DNA of 64,000 nucleotides from Bordetella sp. 02P26C-1 (lineage in GTDB: Bacteria; Pseudomonadota; Gammaproteobacteria; Burkholderiales; Burkholderiaceae_B). Within the stretch, counting starts at the first letter, position 1; each line of letters begins with the position of its first letter. The notes under the pieces were generated by a model, which was not told the DNA's origin, did no database searches, and worked only from the letters and a program-made list of their open reading frames with translations. The position numbers and the translations under genes are program-made. The stretch lies in the NCBI RefSeq assembly GCF_009763255.1, contig NZ_WSJB01000032.1, forward strand, positions 186,001 to 250,000, written 5' to 3'. Below are positions 25,910 through 35,752 of this stretch, one piece after another.

Positions 25910-27433
25910 ATGACCGACCACACGCCCGCCGCCCCGTCCGCCCAAGATGAAAACCGCTTGATCGCCGAGCGGCGCGGCAAACTAGCCAAACTGCGCGAAG
26001 CCGGGGTGGCCTACCCCAACGACTTCGTGCCCGACGCACGCGCCGCCGACCTGCACGCCCGCTACGACGACCAGGAGCAACAGGCCCTGGTGGACGCCGG
26101 CATCCAGGTCAAGGTCGCCGGCCGCATGATGCTCAAGCGCGTCATGGGCAAGGCCAGCTTCGCCACCGTGCAAGACAGCACCGGCCGCATCCAGATCTAC
26201 CTGGAACGCGGCACGCTGGGTGAAGACGTCTACGCCGCCTTCAAGCAATGGGACATCGGCGACATCATCGCTATCGAAGGCTCGGTCTTTAAAACGAACA
26301 AGGGCGAGTTGTCGATTCACGCTACCGCCGCGCGTCTCTTGTCCAAATCCCTGCGCCCGCTGCCCGATAAATTCCACGGCGTGGCCGACCAGGAATTGCG
26401 CTATCGCCAGCGCTATGTCGATCTCATCATGACCGAGGCGACGCGCCGCACCTTCGAGGCGCGCAGCAAGGCCATCGGCAGCATTCGCCAGGTCATGTTG
26501 GATTCCGGCTTTCTGGAAGTCGAAACGCCGATGCTGCATCCCATCCCGGGCGGCGCGGCGGCCAAGCCTTTCGTCACGCACCACAACGCGCTGGACATGC
26601 AAATGTACCTGCGCATTGCCCCCGAGCTCTATCTGAAGCGCCTGATCGTCGGCGGCTTCGAACGCGTCTTCGAGATCAACCGGAACTTTCGTAACGAAGG
26701 CGTGAGCCCGCGTCACAATCCCGAATTCACGATGATGGAGTTCTACGCGGCCTACGTGGACTACCGCTGGCTCATGGACTTCACCGAACGCGTGATCCGC
26801 GAAGCCGCCATCGCCGCCACTGGCAGCGCCGTGCTCACCTATCAAGAACGCGAACTCGATCTGTCCAAGCCGTTCGACCGTCTGACCATCTGCGAAGCGA
26901 TCCTCAAATACGCCCCGCAGTACACCCAGGCGCAACTGGACGACGCCGACTTCGTGCGCGGAGAACTCAAACGCCTGGGCGCCGATGTGAATGGCCCCAC
27001 GCTCTCACGCGCCGGTCTGGGCGCACTGCAACTGGCGCTCTTCGAGGAAACCGCCGAAGCGCTGTTGTGGAATCCGACTTACATCATCGACTACCCCGTC
27101 GAAGTGTCCCCCCTGGCCCGCGCCTCGGACACGCGCCCGGGCATCACCGAGCGTTTCGAGCTGTTCATGACAGGCCGTGAAATCGCCAACGGCTTCTCCG
27201 AGCTGAACGACCCCGAAGACCAGGCCGACCGTTTCCGCGCCCAAGTCGAAGCCAAGGACGCCGGCGACGAAGAAGCCATGTACTACGACGCCGACTACAT
27301 CCGCGCGCTCGAGTACGGCATGCCTCCGACCGGCGGCTGCGGCATCGGCATCGACCGTCTCATCATGTTGTTGACCGACAGCCCCACGATCCGTGATGTG
27401 CTGCTCTTCCCGCACCTGCGACGCGAAGACTAA
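25910..27433 (+). CDS. lysS: Lysyl-tRNA synthetase, class II
   Basis: Charges tRNA-Lys (507 aa). The N-terminal OB anticodon-binding domain ([21 protein letters not shown]) is followed by the class II catalytic core with motif 1 near [10 protein letters not shown], motif 2 [21 protein letters not shown] and motif 3 [13 protein letters not shown]. Ends at HLRRED as usual. It is only 6 bp from the SDR gene. The prfB-lysS proximity is common in proteobacteria. Confidence 0.96.
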   Translation: MTDHTPAAPSAQDENRLIAERRGKLAKLREAGVAYPNDFVPDARAADLHARYDDQEQQALVDAGIQVKVAGRMMLKRVMGKASFATVQDSTGRIQIYLERGTLGEDVYAAFKQWDIGDIIAIEGSVFKTNKGELSIHATAARLLSKSLRPLPDKFHGVADQELRYRQRYVDLIMTEATRRTFEARSKAIGSIRQVMLDSGFLEVETPMLHPIPGGAAAKPFVTHHNALDMQMYLRIAPELYLKRLIVGGFERVFEINRNFRNEGVSPRHNPEFTMMEFYAAYVDYRWLMDFTERVIREAAIAATGSAVLTYQERELDLSKPFDRLTICEAILKYAPQYTQAQLDDADFVRGELKRLGADVNGPTLSRAGLGALQLALFEETAEALLWNPTYIIDYPVEVSPLARASDTRPGITERFELFMTGREIANGFSELNDPEDQADRFRAQVEAKDAGDEEAMYYDADYIRALEYGMPPTGGCGIGIDRLIMLLTDSPTIRDVLLFPHLRRED

Positions 27434-27450
27434 CCGAGGGCCCGGCCGCC

Positions 27451-27768
27451 ATGCTCGTCAAAATACTGATCATCGCGGCCTTTATTGGTCTCATCCTCTA
27501 CGTCGTTCTACCTAAGCGACGCATTCCCCAAGCCCCAGCCGTACCCGCTCGCCGCGGGCGGCTGGTGTTCAGCTTGCTCAGCAGCGCCGCGCTGCTCTTC
27601 ATCATTCTCGCTCTCTTCTGCCTGATGCTTTGGCTGGGCGGCGCGACCAGCGCCATCTCCGGTAGCGGCGAGGTGCTTAGCGGCAATGGACTATTGCGTA
27701 TCGCCGGCGTACTCGGTATCTTGGCGCTCATTTGCGGTATCACGGCCTGGATTAAGCGGCCGCGCTAA
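27451..27768 (+). CDS. Small two- to three-helix membrane protein
   Basis: Unrecognised 105-aa protein. Hydrophobic segments are at about 3-20 (VKILIIAAFIGLILYVVL), 35-60 (VFSLLSSAALLFIILALFCLMLW) and 80-100 (LRIAGVLGILALICGITAW), with basic loops. It lies 17 bp after lysS and may be co-transcribed. No function can be assigned. Confidence 0.72.
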   Translation: MLVKILIIAAFIGLILYVVLPKRRIPQAPAVPARRGRLVFSLLSSAALLFIILALFCLMLWLGGATSAISGSGEVLSGNGLLRIAGVLGILALICGITAWIKRPR

Positions 27769-27811
27769 AAATTCGAATTGCAAAACGCATCCCTCCAGAG
27801 GAGACACCTCA

Positions 27812-28786
27812 ATGAAGCCGTTGTTGGGCATTCTCGCCCTTAGTTTGTCATCCGTTTGCGTCACGGCGCCGGCTGTTGCACAGACCAGCACCTTTCCCGA
27901 TCGCCCCATTAAGATCGTAGTCCCCTTCCCGCCTGGCGGATCGACCGATGTGCTGTTTCGCATGATTGGCCCGCGCTTGTCCGAACGCCTCGGCCAAACC
28001 GTCGTCATCGAGAACAAGCCCGGCGCGGCTGCCACGGTGGGCGCCGACAACGTGGCCCGCTCCAACCCCGATGGCTACACATTGTTGGCCGCCTCCGCGC
28101 ACCACACCATCGCGCAGGCCGTGCTGCCCACGCTCAACTACCGCATCGACAAGAGCTTCGCACCCATCGGCACCGTGGCCATGGTCCCGAACCTCGTGGT
28201 CGTCAACAGCACACTGCCCGTTGAAGACATCGACCAACTCGTCGCGCATACCAAGATTGATCCTGGCCGCTATAACTACGGCTCCGCGGGCCCGGGCACG
28301 GCGCACCATCTGATCGGGGAAATGTTCAAGCAACGCACTGGCGCACAGCTCACGCACATTCCCTATAGCGGCAGCGCTCCGGCCGTCACGGGCTTACTGT
28401 CGGATCAAGTACAGGTGATGTTCGACACCGTCCCATCGGCGCTGCCCCATATCAAGAGCGGCAAAACGCGCGCGCTGGCCACCACCACGGCTCGACGCTC
28501 CACGGCTTTACCCAACGTGCCGACGTTACAGCAAAGCGGCCTGGAAGGCTTTGATGTCGGCACCTGGATGGGCTTGGTCGCGCCCGCTGGCACCCCGCCC
28601 GAGGTCGTGGAACGCTTGAATCGTGAAATGGTCGCGGTCGTGAACGATCCCGCTGTTCAACAACAGCTACTGAACCAAGGCATCGAACCCGATCCCAGCA
28701 CGCCCGAAGCGCTGCAACAGCGTATCGAACGCGAAGTCCGTCAGTTCGGCGATCTGGTCAAACAGGCCAAGCTAAAAGTCGAATGA
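27812..28786 (+). CDS. Bug-family tripartite tricarboxylate receptor
   Basis: Second Bug/TctC receptor in the window (324 aa), with Sec signal peptide MKPLLGILALSLSSVCVTAPAVAQ-type (cleavage near AVAQ). Family blocks are PIKIVVPFPPGGSTDVLFR, NKPGAAATVGADNVA and YNYGSAGPGTAHHLIGEMF; it ends LKVE. GAGGAG precedes the ATG at 27812, which decides the start over upstream in-frame codons. It is an orphan: no tctA or tctB nearby. The ligand is unknown. Confidence 0.93.
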   Translation: MKPLLGILALSLSSVCVTAPAVAQTSTFPDRPIKIVVPFPPGGSTDVLFRMIGPRLSERLGQTVVIENKPGAAATVGADNVARSNPDGYTLLAASAHHTIAQAVLPTLNYRIDKSFAPIGTVAMVPNLVVVNSTLPVEDIDQLVAHTKIDPGRYNYGSAGPGTAHHLIGEMFKQRTGAQLTHIPYSGSAPAVTGLLSDQVQVMFDTVPSALPHIKSGKTRALATTTARRSTALPNVPTLQQSGLEGFDVGTWMGLVAPAGTPPEVVERLNREMVAVVNDPAVQQQLLNQGIEPDPSTPEALQQRIEREVRQFGDLVKQAKLKVE

Positions 28787-28800
28787 GGATCTGACCAGGT

Positions 28801-28834
28801 TCTTTGCATGCTCGTTGCGTCGAGCATGCAAAGA
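28801..28834. terminator. 14-bp stem hairpin between convergent genes
   Basis: Perfect 14-bp arms (28801-28814 and 28821-28834) around a 6-nt loop TTGCGT, 14 bp past the Bug receptor stop codon. There is no long T-run, but the position between convergent genes suggests transcript end formation for the receptor mRNA. Confidence 0.65.
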
Positions 28835-28889
28835 CGTCACCTCATCGCAAGACGCTGCACCGTCGCTAGACGATACTCGCCGCCTAACC

Positions 28890-29780
28890 CTACTTCATCG
28901 CTTGACGCTTACGCACCGCCTCGGCCCACCGGCGCGCCACCGAGGGCGACGTTGCGCACGTCGCATGCGCGGTCACGACGCGCACCGCGCGTTCCAGCAA
29001 TTGAATATCTGCTTCATGTTGACGCGCGACATGCGGATCCTCGAAGAAGATCACGCGCTGGCACTGATATTCCAACACCAGTTCGGCGATCTGCGCATCG
29101 CCGCCAAGCGGCCCGCTCAGATAACGCGTCACCCAGGGCGTATCCTTAGGCCAGCCCTTCGACCAGGCCAGCTCGTTCAAACGCCCACCGGTCGTGCCCG
29201 TCGCGACACGTCGCGCATACTGCGACAGCAGATCGAAATGCTCGTCCGCAAACGCCACCATTTCGTCTTTGAGCGCATCGTGAGCGATCATGGCCAGCGT
29301 TTGGCCTTCAAAATTGAAGTAACGCGACAACGCCGGATCGGGTGCCAATCCCGCCAACACACGCTCCACCTCGATCCATTCAATCGCGCCCGCCAGCGTC
29401 GAAATAAACGGCCGTCCATGCGTGATGCACTGGCGCTTCAACGCCAACGCTTCCGGGAAAATCGAAGACGGGTCCACGGGGTCAATCAGATAGATCGCGC
29501 CATCAAACGGCGCTTGTCCGTCACGACCCTCCGTCACACGCGCCACGAGCTTCATCAATCCGCCCTCACGCCCATACGGATACCGGACCAAGCCTTTATA
29601 GCCTTGCAGCATGCCTTCCCGAATAATCGCGTCATGGGTGCGTCCCACCGTATGCAGCTCGATCCCCATCTCGCGGATCGAGGCGCCGGAGGCGCGCAAC
29701 CACGTGAACAGCGCCGCATCCGGCGTTTCATGATGAAGTCTGTTGGCCGCCAGGCCAAATCGCAAAGCAGGCGCAGTCAT
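28890..29780 (-). CDS. Tandem methylglyoxal-synthase-like protein
   Basis: The C-terminal half (about 160-296) matches methylglyoxal synthase, which turns dihydroxyacetone phosphate into methylglyoxal and phosphate. It has AHDALK (H167-D168), ATGTTGG (193-199), SGPLGGDAQIA (D228), FFEDP (D248) and the H255-x-x-D258 pair. Enzymes of this family are about 150 aa; this one is 296. The N-terminal half aligns with the same fold (ELHTVGRTHDAI at 41-52, YPYGREGGLMKLVARV at 67-82, IYLIDPVDPSS at 96-106), but the H-D pair, the phosphate-binding Asp and the H-x-x-D pair are gone, so it looks like a degenerate copy. ATG at 29780 is preferred to an in-frame TTG at 29789. Confidence 0.8.
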   Translation of the reverse strand: MTAPALRFGLAANRLHHETPDAALFTWLRASGASIREMGIELHTVGRTHDAIIREGMLQGYKGLVRYPYGREGGLMKLVARVTEGRDGQAPFDGAIYLIDPVDPSSIFPEALALKRQCITHGRPFISTLAGAIEWIEVERVLAGLAPDPALSRYFNFEGQTLAMIAHDALKDEMVAFADEHFDLLSQYARRVATGTTGGRLNELAWSKGWPKDTPWVTRYLSGPLGGDAQIAELVLEYQCQRVIFFEDPHVARQHEADIQLLERAVRVVTAHATCATSPSVARRWAEAVRKRQAMK

Positions 29781-29835
29781 AAGGGTCAAATCATTCAGCT
29801 AATCGAACCTGAATCATATACCGCCAGAAACACAA

Positions 29836-29870
29836 AACCCCGGTTCGGAACGCATCCGATACCCGGGGTT
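29836..29870 (-). terminator. Terminator of the isc operon
   Basis: Read on the minus strand: 8-bp arms AACCCCGG/CCGGGGTT with inner pairing, followed by TTTTGTGTTT. It lies 68 bp past the iscX stop codon. Confidence 0.8.
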
Positions 29871-29937
29871 ATTCGTTGATGGCCCACGCGAAAACTGCGC
29901 GAGAGGCTTCAACCCATCATTGCCGACCCAAAGCGAC

Positions 29938-30132
29938 TCATTCGGCCTCTTCGATCCACGCCATTTGAATGGCTTCCAGAATCTTCTCGCCGCTGCGCCC
30001 GGGCTCATCATCAAAATCAGGCAAAGCCATGACCCATTCACGCAGCTGCGTGAAGCGCACGGTCTTCGGATCCACGTCCGGATGCGCATCCACCAGCGCC
30101 GCCGCGATTTCGTATGTGTCGACCCACTTCAT
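29938..30132 (-). CDS. iscX: Fe-S assembly protein IscX
   Basis: Small acidic partner of IscS (64 aa) that modulates cysteine desulfurase activity and may supply iron. The family sequence is clear: WVDTYEIAAAL, DPKTVRFTQLREWV, and the conserved C-terminus ILEAIQMAWIEE. The ATG at 30132 shares bases with the ferredoxin stop (TGATG), so it is coupled. Last gene of the isc operon. Confidence 0.95.
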   Translation of the reverse strand: MKWVDTYEIAAALVDAHPDVDPKTVRFTQLREWVMALPDFDDEPGRSGEKILEAIQMAWIEEAE

Positions 30133-30473
30133 CAATGTGCCTCTTTCGCGTGATTGATCGTGTACTTGGGGATCTCGACGGTCAAGTCCTTATCCGCAAT
30201 CATGGCCTGACAGGATAACCGCGATGTAGAGCTCAGGCCCCAGGCCTTATCCAGCATATCCTCTTCGTTATCGGACGCATCCTCCAACGAAGAAAAGCCC
30301 TCGCGCACGATAACGTGACACGTCGTGCAGGCGCAGGACAGCTCGCACGCGTGCTCGATCTCGATGTCGTGATCGAGCAGGACACGGCAGATCGACTTGC
30401 CCTGCGGTGCGTCCTCGATGACGGCACCCTCGGGGCACAGTTCCGGGTGAGGTAATACAGTAAGTTTAGGCAT
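30132..30473 (-). CDS. fdx: ISC-type [2Fe-2S] ferredoxin
   Basis: Electron donor for Fe-S cluster assembly (113 aa). Cluster cysteines lie in C-ELSCACTTC-HVIV (CX5CX2C pattern) and in SRLSCQA near the C-terminus. Adrenodoxin-type fold. It is 3 bp downstream of hscA and overlaps iscX. Confidence 0.95.
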   Translation of the reverse strand: MPKLTVLPHPELCPEGAVIEDAPQGKSICRVLLDHDIEIEHACELSCACTTCHVIVREGFSSLEDASDNEEDMLDKAWGLSSTSRLSCQAMIADKDLTVEIPKYTINHAKEAH

Positions 30474-30476
30474 AAC

Positions 30477-32396
30477 TCAGGCGATTTCGTCTAGTTTACG
30501 GCCGGCCAGGGCGGCGCGGATCCCGCGGTCCATACGGCGCGCGGCAAAGTCTTCAGTCGCGTCCGACAGCGCTTGCACCGCCGCGCGCACCACGTCGACG
30601 TCGTCGGCATGCTGCGCCGCCGCGGCTGCCGCCAGACGCTCGTCCACCAGCGCCCGTTCGGTCTCGTCTAACAAATCCCCGTCCGCCGCCAGCGCGGCCT
30701 GTACGGATTCCACGAGCTGGCGCGCTTCCACCTGTTGCTCACGCAGCATACGGGCACGGGCATCGCTATCGGCCTGCGCCACGCTATCGGACAACATGCG
30801 GGTAATTTCGTCGTCCGACAAGCCATAGGAGGGCTTGACCGACACCGAAGCTTCTACACCGGTACTCTGCTCGCGCGCAGTCACGCTCAGCAGCCCATCG
30901 GCATCCACTTGGAACGTGACGCGAATACGCGCCGCGCCCGCCACCATGGGCGGAATACCACGCAATTCAAATCGGGCCAACGAACGGCAGTCAGACACCA
31001 AATCCCGCTCGCCCTGGACCACATGCACGCTCATCGCGCCCTGGCCATCCTTGAACGTGGTGAACTCCTGCGCACGCGCGACCGGAATGGTGCTGTTGCG
31101 TGGAATGATGCGTTCAACCAGCCCGCCCATCGTTTCCAGGCCCAGCGACAGCGGCGTCACATCGAGCAGGAGCCAGTCTTCACCCGGCATGCGATTACCC
31201 GCCAGCAGGTTCGCCTGCAGCGCGGCACCCAATGCCACGACTTCATCAGGATTCAGATCCACCAGCGGCTCGGTGCCGAAGAATTCCGCCACCGCACGCC
31301 GAATCACCGGCATACGCGTCGCGCCGCCAACCATGACGACACCTTTGACATCGGCAACCTTCAAGCCCGCATCGCGCAACGCGGCGCGAGCACGATCCAG
31401 GGTGCGGCGCACCAAGGGCTCGGCCAGCGTTTCAAACGCACCACGGGTGACCGTCACGTTGAGCTCACGGCCATCTTGCAGTGAGACTTGAAGCGATGCA
31501 CTGCCGGCATCTGACAACGCCTCGCGCGCCGCGCGGGCCGCAACCAACACGGCGCGGCGATCAGAGGGGGCCAATGCTCCCAGCGCGCCGGCACGGCCTG
31601 GTGCAGGCGCGTCGGCAGCCTCCGCATCGGCGGCTTCGCCGGACAACGACGCCACGGCAAATTCGCCAATGGCCCAATCAAAGTCGTCCCCACCCAGCTC
31701 CGTATCGCCGCCGGTGGATACCACTTCGAACACGCCCTTGGTCAGACGCAGGATCGACACGTCAAACGTGCCACCACCGAGGTCGTACACGGCATAAGTG
31801 CCCTCGGCAGCTTGATCCAAGCCATAGGCGATCGCGGCCGCCGTCGGCTCGTTGAGCAGACGCAGTACATTCAAACCCGCCAGACGCGCCGCATCGCGCG
31901 TCGCCTGCCGTTGCGCATCGTCGAAATAAGCCGGCACCGTAATCACGGCGCCCACCAAATCATCGCCCAACACGTCTTCCGCGCGCTGGCGTAACTTTGC
32001 CAACACCTGCGCGGAAACTTCAACCGGGCTCAGCTCGCCTTGCACCGTGCGCAACCGCACCATGCCAGGAGCATCCACGAATTCATAAGGCGCGCCACTG
32101 GCTCGCGCCTCATCGAGCGAACGCCCCATGAACCGCTTGACCGACACAATCGTATTGAGCGGATCAGCCGCCTGCTGCGCCAGCGCCTCGCGGCCGATCG
32201 CGACCCCGCCATCCGCAAAATAACGCACGGCGGAGGGCAGCAACACAGCCCCCTCCTCATCACGCAACACTTCGGCCGTGCTGCTACGCACCGCCGCGAC
32301 CAGGGAATTGGTGGTTCCCAGATCGATACCTACCGCCAGTTTGCGTTGGTGAGGGGCCGGCGATTCGCCAGGCTCGGAAATCTGCAATAAGGCCAT
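30477..32396 (-). CDS. hscA: Hsp70-family Fe-S chaperone HscA
   Basis: Specialised DnaK homologue that with HscB releases clusters from IscU (639 aa). The ATPase domain shows [28 protein letters not shown] and [14 protein letters not shown]. The substrate-binding domain begins near [17 protein letters not shown] and a helical lid follows. An insert rich in Ala/Glu/Asp ([16 protein letters not shown]) sits at about residue 255 in the nucleotide-binding domain, slightly longer than in E. coli HscA (616 aa). Confidence 0.96.
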   Translation of the reverse strand: MALLQISEPGESPAPHQRKLAVGIDLGTTNSLVAAVRSSTAEVLRDEEGAVLLPSAVRYFADGGVAIGREALAQQAADPLNTIVSVKRFMGRSLDEARASGAPYEFVDAPGMVRLRTVQGELSPVEVSAQVLAKLRQRAEDVLGDDLVGAVITVPAYFDDAQRQATRDAARLAGLNVLRLLNEPTAAAIAYGLDQAAEGTYAVYDLGGGTFDVSILRLTKGVFEVVSTGGDTELGGDDFDWAIGEFAVASLSGEAADAEAADAPAPGRAGALGALAPSDRRAVLVAARAAREALSDAGSASLQVSLQDGRELNVTVTRGAFETLAEPLVRRTLDRARAALRDAGLKVADVKGVVMVGGATRMPVIRRAVAEFFGTEPLVDLNPDEVVALGAALQANLLAGNRMPGEDWLLLDVTPLSLGLETMGGLVERIIPRNSTIPVARAQEFTTFKDGQGAMSVHVVQGERDLVSDCRSLARFELRGIPPMVAGAARIRVTFQVDADGLLSVTAREQSTGVEASVSVKPSYGLSDDEITRMLSDSVAQADSDARARMLREQQVEARQLVESVQAALAADGDLLDETERALVDERLAAAAAAQHADDVDVVRAAVQALSDATEDFAARRMDRGIRAALAGRKLDEIA

Positions 32397-32460
32397 GTAT
32401 ATGCTTTGAATCGGTTAACGCACCCGCGGCGCGGGCGTCGCGGCGCCGCCAGGCAAACCG

Positions 32461-32970
32461 CTAATGTGAGGATACGGCGTCAAGTTCCTGCGCGATTTTC
32501 TCGATGAACATCCATTCGCGCACTTTGCCGCCAGCGGTGGCGTAGTCCTGTTGCTCGTCCAGCAAACGGGTCAGCGTCTCGCGCATCTGCGCGCGCGCCT
32601 CGTCAAGCTCGCCCTTCAACGCGGCCTGCGCCTGCGCATCGTCGCGCGCATCGTCCAACATCTCGCGCCACTGCATCTGCTGCATCAGAAACGACACATC
32701 CATGGACGTATTGCTTTCCGTTTGCAGATCAACGCCATGCTGCTCGCACAAGTAACGCGCGCGCGATAACGGATCGCGCAACAGCCGATAGGCTTCGTTC
32801 GCCCGCGCGGCCCATTGCATGGCAACGCGCCGCTCGGCCGGGCTGGCCGTGGCGAAACGGTCCGGATGCACCTGCGCCGCCACGGTGCGCCAAGCACTTT
32901 CGAGTGCCTGGGCATCCATGGCGAATCGCGCCGGCAAACCAAACAAGCTGAAGTGATCGTCTGCCGCCAA
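32461..32970 (-). CDS. hscB: J-domain co-chaperone HscB
   Basis: Recruits IscU to HscA (169 aa). The J-domain starts DHFSLFGLPARF, carries the HPD motif (VHPDRFATA) and is followed by the C-terminal three-helix IscU-binding domain (SFLMQQMQWREML). The start is TTG at 32970; no ATG sits upstream of DHFSLFGL, and the next ATG would cut the J-domain. It lies 2 bp after iscA. Confidence 0.95.
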   Translation of the reverse strand: MAADDHFSLFGLPARFAMDAQALESAWRTVAAQVHPDRFATASPAERRVAMQWAARANEAYRLLRDPLSRARYLCEQHGVDLQTESNTSMDVSFLMQQMQWREMLDDARDDAQAQAALKGELDEARAQMRETLTRLLDEQQDYATAGGKVREWMFIEKIAQELDAVSSH

Positions 32971-32972
32971 CG

Positions 32973-33296
32973 TTACACCGTGAACGACTCGCCGCAGCCG
33001 CAGGTCGCCTTTTCGTTAGGGTTACGGAACTTGAAGCCTTCGTTCAAGCCCTCGCGAGCGTAGTCGAGCTCCGTACCTTCCAGGTACGCAAAGCTCTTGG
33101 GATCGACGAAGACCTTTACTCCAAAACTCTCGAAGACCATGTCTTCCGACGCCGGCTCATCCACGTACTCGAGCTTATACGCCATGCCCGAGCACCCCGT
33201 GGTGCGCACTCCCAGGCGCAAGCCCACACCCTTGCCGCGCTTCTGCAAATAGCGTTCTATGTGCGAGGCGGCCTTTTGAGTCAAGGTCACCGCCAT
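32973..33296 (-). CDS. iscA: A-type Fe-S carrier IscA
   Basis: Cluster carrier of 107 aa with the three conserved cysteines: TTGCSGMAY and the C-terminal CGCGESF. The ATG at 33296 is just downstream of the iscU TGA; an in-frame GTG at 33302 overlaps iscU and is less likely. Confidence 0.96.
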   Translation of the reverse strand: MAVTLTQKAASHIERYLQKRGKGVGLRLGVRTTGCSGMAYKLEYVDEPASEDMVFESFGVKVFVDPKSFAYLEGTELDYAREGLNEGFKFRNPNEKATCGCGESFTV

Positions 33297-33298
33297 AT

Positions 33299-33724
33299 TC
33301 ACCCCGCTGTCGCAACAGCAGCCGCGTCATCCTTGGCGGAAGCAACGGCATGCTTGTTCTTGTAATCCTCGACCGCCGCCTTGATCGCGTCTTCGGCCAG
33401 GATGGAACAGTGAATCTTCACCGGCGGCAAGGCCAGCTCTTCGGCGATCTGGGTATTACGAATGCTCAGCGCCTCGTCCAACGATTTGCCTTTGACCCAT
33501 TCCGTCACGAGCGAGCTCGACGCGATGGCCGAACCGCAGCCGTAGGTCTTAAAGCGCGCGTCTTCGATAATGCCCGACTCGTTGACCTTGATCTGCAACT
33601 TCATTACGTCGCCACAGGCCGGCGCGCCCACCATGCCGGTACCCACCGAGGTGTCGCCCTTCTCGAACGCACCCACGTTGCGGGGGTTTTCGTAGTGGTC
33701 CAGAACTTTATCGCTGTATGCCAT
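33299..33724 (-). CDS. iscU: Fe-S scaffold IscU
   Basis: Scaffold on which clusters are built (141 aa). Cysteines are in [21 protein letters not shown] and [11 protein letters not shown], and the HscA-recognition motif is LPPVKIHC. The C-terminal tail ([14 protein letters not shown]) is 13 residues longer than in E. coli and Ala-rich. Confidence 0.97.
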   Translation of the reverse strand: MAYSDKVLDHYENPRNVGAFEKGDTSVGTGMVGAPACGDVMKLQIKVNESGIIEDARFKTYGCGSAIASSSLVTEWVKGKSLDEALSIRNTQIAEELALPPVKIHCSILAEDAIKAAVEDYKNKHAVASAKDDAAAVATAG

Positions 33725-33754
33725 GATGTTTCTCCCGTATCTTTGTCGTGGCGC

Positions 33755-34966
33755 TCAGTGAGCAGCCCATTGCACACTGTTGAGGTCGATGCCTTCTTGG
33801 GCCATCTCCCACAGCGGCGACATGTCGCGCAATTTACCCACGCGGCTCTTGATCAATTCGATCGTGAAATCGACTTCCTGTTCCGTCGTAAAGCGACCCA
33901 GCGTAAAGCGGATCGAGCTGTGCGCGAGTTCGTCATTACGACCCAGCGCGCGCAACACATAAGACGGCTCCAGGCTGGCCGAGGTACATGCCGATCCGCT
34001 GGACACCGCCAGCTCTTTGATCGCCATGATCAACGATTCGCCTTCGACGTAGTTAAAGCTCACGTTGAGGTTATGCGGCACGCGGTGTTCCATGCTGCCG
34101 TTCAGATAGGTTTCCTCGATCTGCGACAGACCAGCCCACAGGCGATCGCGCAGCATGCGCACGCGTTCGTTCTCGGTGCCCATCTCTTCGCGCGCCAATC
34201 GGAAAGCCTCGCCCATACCGACGATCTGATGCGTAGCCAGCGTGCCCGAACGGAAACCCCGCTCGTGACCGCCGCCGTGCATTTGCGCTTCGATACGCAC
34301 GCGCGGCTTGCGGCGTACGTACAAGGCACCAATACCCTTCGGACCATACGTCTTGTGGGCCGAGAACGACATCAGATCGACTTTCAGCTTTTGCAGGTCG
34401 ATCGCGACCTTGCCGGTGGCTTGGGCCGCGTCGACGTGAAAAATGATGCCCTTTTCACGGCAGATCTCGCCGATCGTTTCGATATCCTGGATCACGCCGA
34501 TTTCGTTATTGACCATCATCACCGAAACCAGAATCGTGTCGGGGCGCAGCGCGGCCTTGAACACATCCAGATCCAGCAAACCGTCGTCACGAACGTCAAG
34601 GTAAGTCACCTCAAAGCCCTGACGCTCGAGTTCACGACAGGTATCCAGTACCGCCTTGTGTTCGGTCTTGACCGTGATGATGTGCTTGCCACGCTCGGCG
34701 TAAAAGTTCGCCGCGCCCTTCAATGCCAGGTTGTCAGATTCGGTCGCGCCCGAGGTCCAGATGATTTCGCGCGGATCCGCGTTCACCAGCTTGGCCACTT
34801 CGTTACGCGCGTTTTCGACGGCCTCTTCCGCGTCCCAACCGAACGCGTGGCTACGCGAGGCCGGGTTGCCGAAATTGTCATACAACCAAGGCACCATCTT
34901 TTCCACCACGCGAGGATCGACAGGCGTGGTAGCGGAGTAATCGAGATAAATGGGACGAGTAGTCAT
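33755..34966 (-). CDS. iscS: Cysteine desulfurase IscS
   Basis: PLP enzyme that supplies sulfur from cysteine (403 aa). The Schiff-base Lys lies in [16 protein letters not shown] and the catalytic Cys loop is [17 protein letters not shown]. Full length compared with E. coli IscS (404 aa). Second gene of the isc operon, 15 bp after iscR. Confidence 0.97.
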   Translation of the reverse strand: MTTRPIYLDYSATTPVDPRVVEKMVPWLYDNFGNPASRSHAFGWDAEEAVENARNEVAKLVNADPREIIWTSGATESDNLALKGAANFYAERGKHIITVKTEHKAVLDTCRELERQGFEVTYLDVRDDGLLDLDVFKAALRPDTILVSVMMVNNEIGVIQDIETIGEICREKGIIFHVDAAQATGKVAIDLQKLKVDLMSFSAHKTYGPKGIGALYVRRKPRVRIEAQMHGGGHERGFRSGTLATHQIVGMGEAFRLAREEMGTENERVRMLRDRLWAGLSQIEETYLNGSMEHRVPHNLNVSFNYVEGESLIMAIKELAVSSGSACTSASLEPSYVLRALGRNDELAHSSIRFTLGRFTTEQEVDFTIELIKSRVGKLRDMSPLWEMAQEGIDLNSVQWAAH

Positions 34967-34981
34967 GAATGATGCTCCTGC

Positions 34982-35518
34982 TTATAGGGTGGCGCCGGCG
35001 GCGGCGACAGAGGGGGTGGCCACGGCGTCGCCTGCCCCGCGCTCCACTCTGACAGTGGAGCAGCCTTGGGCCGCCTTGGAGGCCTCCTGCAATTGGCGCA
35101 GCCGTTGCTGATCGACCAGATCTTGCAGGGAAACGGAATCCAGGTAGTCGACCATCTTGCGATTCAGCGTGGTCCAGAGCTCGTGCGTCATGCACTTACC
35201 CGACTTGCCGTCGCGCCCGCTGGTACAGTCGCGCTTGCCCCCACAGCTGGTCGCATCCAGCGGCTCATCGACTGCGAAAATGATGTCGGCGACCGTAACG
35301 TTGCGCGCCAGACGGGCGAGCGAGTAGCCGCCGCCGGGGCCGCGTACGCTATCGACCAGCTCATGACGACGCAGTTTGCCGAAGAGCTGCTCGAGATACG
35401 AGAGCGAAATATTCTGGCGCTGACTGATCGCCGCGAGCGTTACCGGACCGCTGTGCTGCCGCATGGCCAGGTCGATCATCGCGGTAACCGCGAAGCGCCC
35501 CTTAGTTGTGAGCCGCAT
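34982..35518 (-). CDS. iscR: Rrf2-family Fe-S regulator IscR
   Basis: [2Fe-2S]-sensing repressor of the isc operon (178 aa). The winged helix begins MRLTTKGRFAVTAMIDLA, and the cluster cysteines are C-x5-C-x10-C (SCGGKRDC through GKCMTHELW); the second spacing is longer than the CX5C of E. coli by five residues (RDGKS region). The ATG at 35518 is the family start. An IscR-type operator lies 47 bp upstream. Confidence 0.95.
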   Translation of the reverse strand: MRLTTKGRFAVTAMIDLAMRQHSGPVTLAAISQRQNISLSYLEQLFGKLRRHELVDSVRGPGGGYSLARLARNVTVADIIFAVDEPLDATSCGGKRDCTSGRDGKSGKCMTHELWTTLNRKMVDYLDSVSLQDLVDQQRLRQLQEASKAAQGCSTVRVERGAGDAVATPSVAAAGATL

Positions 35519-35564
35519 GGTGCATTCCTGTGGAAACGTGCTGGCGCCCAAAGCCGGGCGGCCA

Positions 35565-35590
35565 ATACCTGAGTGATTAGGTCAAGTATA
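35565..35590 (-). promoter_or_regulatory. IscR type 1 operator over an extended -10 promoter
   Basis: The 25-bp element 35565-35589, read on the minus strand, has ATA-CTT-GAC at one end and AGG-TAT at the other with AAT in the centre. It fits the E. coli type 1 consensus at most positions (outer ATA/TAT and GAC kept; three or four inner mismatches). It overlaps TATACT (35585-35590), preceded by TG as an extended -10, so holo-IscR would block its own promoter. Confidence 0.8.
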
Positions 35591-35700
35591 GCAAATTCCT
35601 GACTAAATCGCTAGGTCTTCTTGTTGCCTGGAATAACACCGGAGGCGCGGAGCGAGACCCCTCGCCGTTCAGCGCGTTGCGCGCCGCCTACTCACAAAAA

Positions 35701-35718
35701 ACCGCGCCTGAGCGCGGT
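35701..35718 (-). terminator. Terminator after the low-Mr phosphatase gene
   Basis: Minus strand: ACCGCGC-TCAG-GCGCGGT followed by TTTTTT. It separates the phosphatase transcript from the isc operon. Confidence 0.88.
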
Positions 35719-35752
35719 ATGGAAAGCCGGCCATGGCCGGCGATGATGATGA

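Noticed and set aside
33350-34972. 540-codon plus-strand frame across iscU and iscS
   Set aside because: Shadow of two well-defined genes; composition (His/Asp/Arg-rich) is typical of antisense translation.
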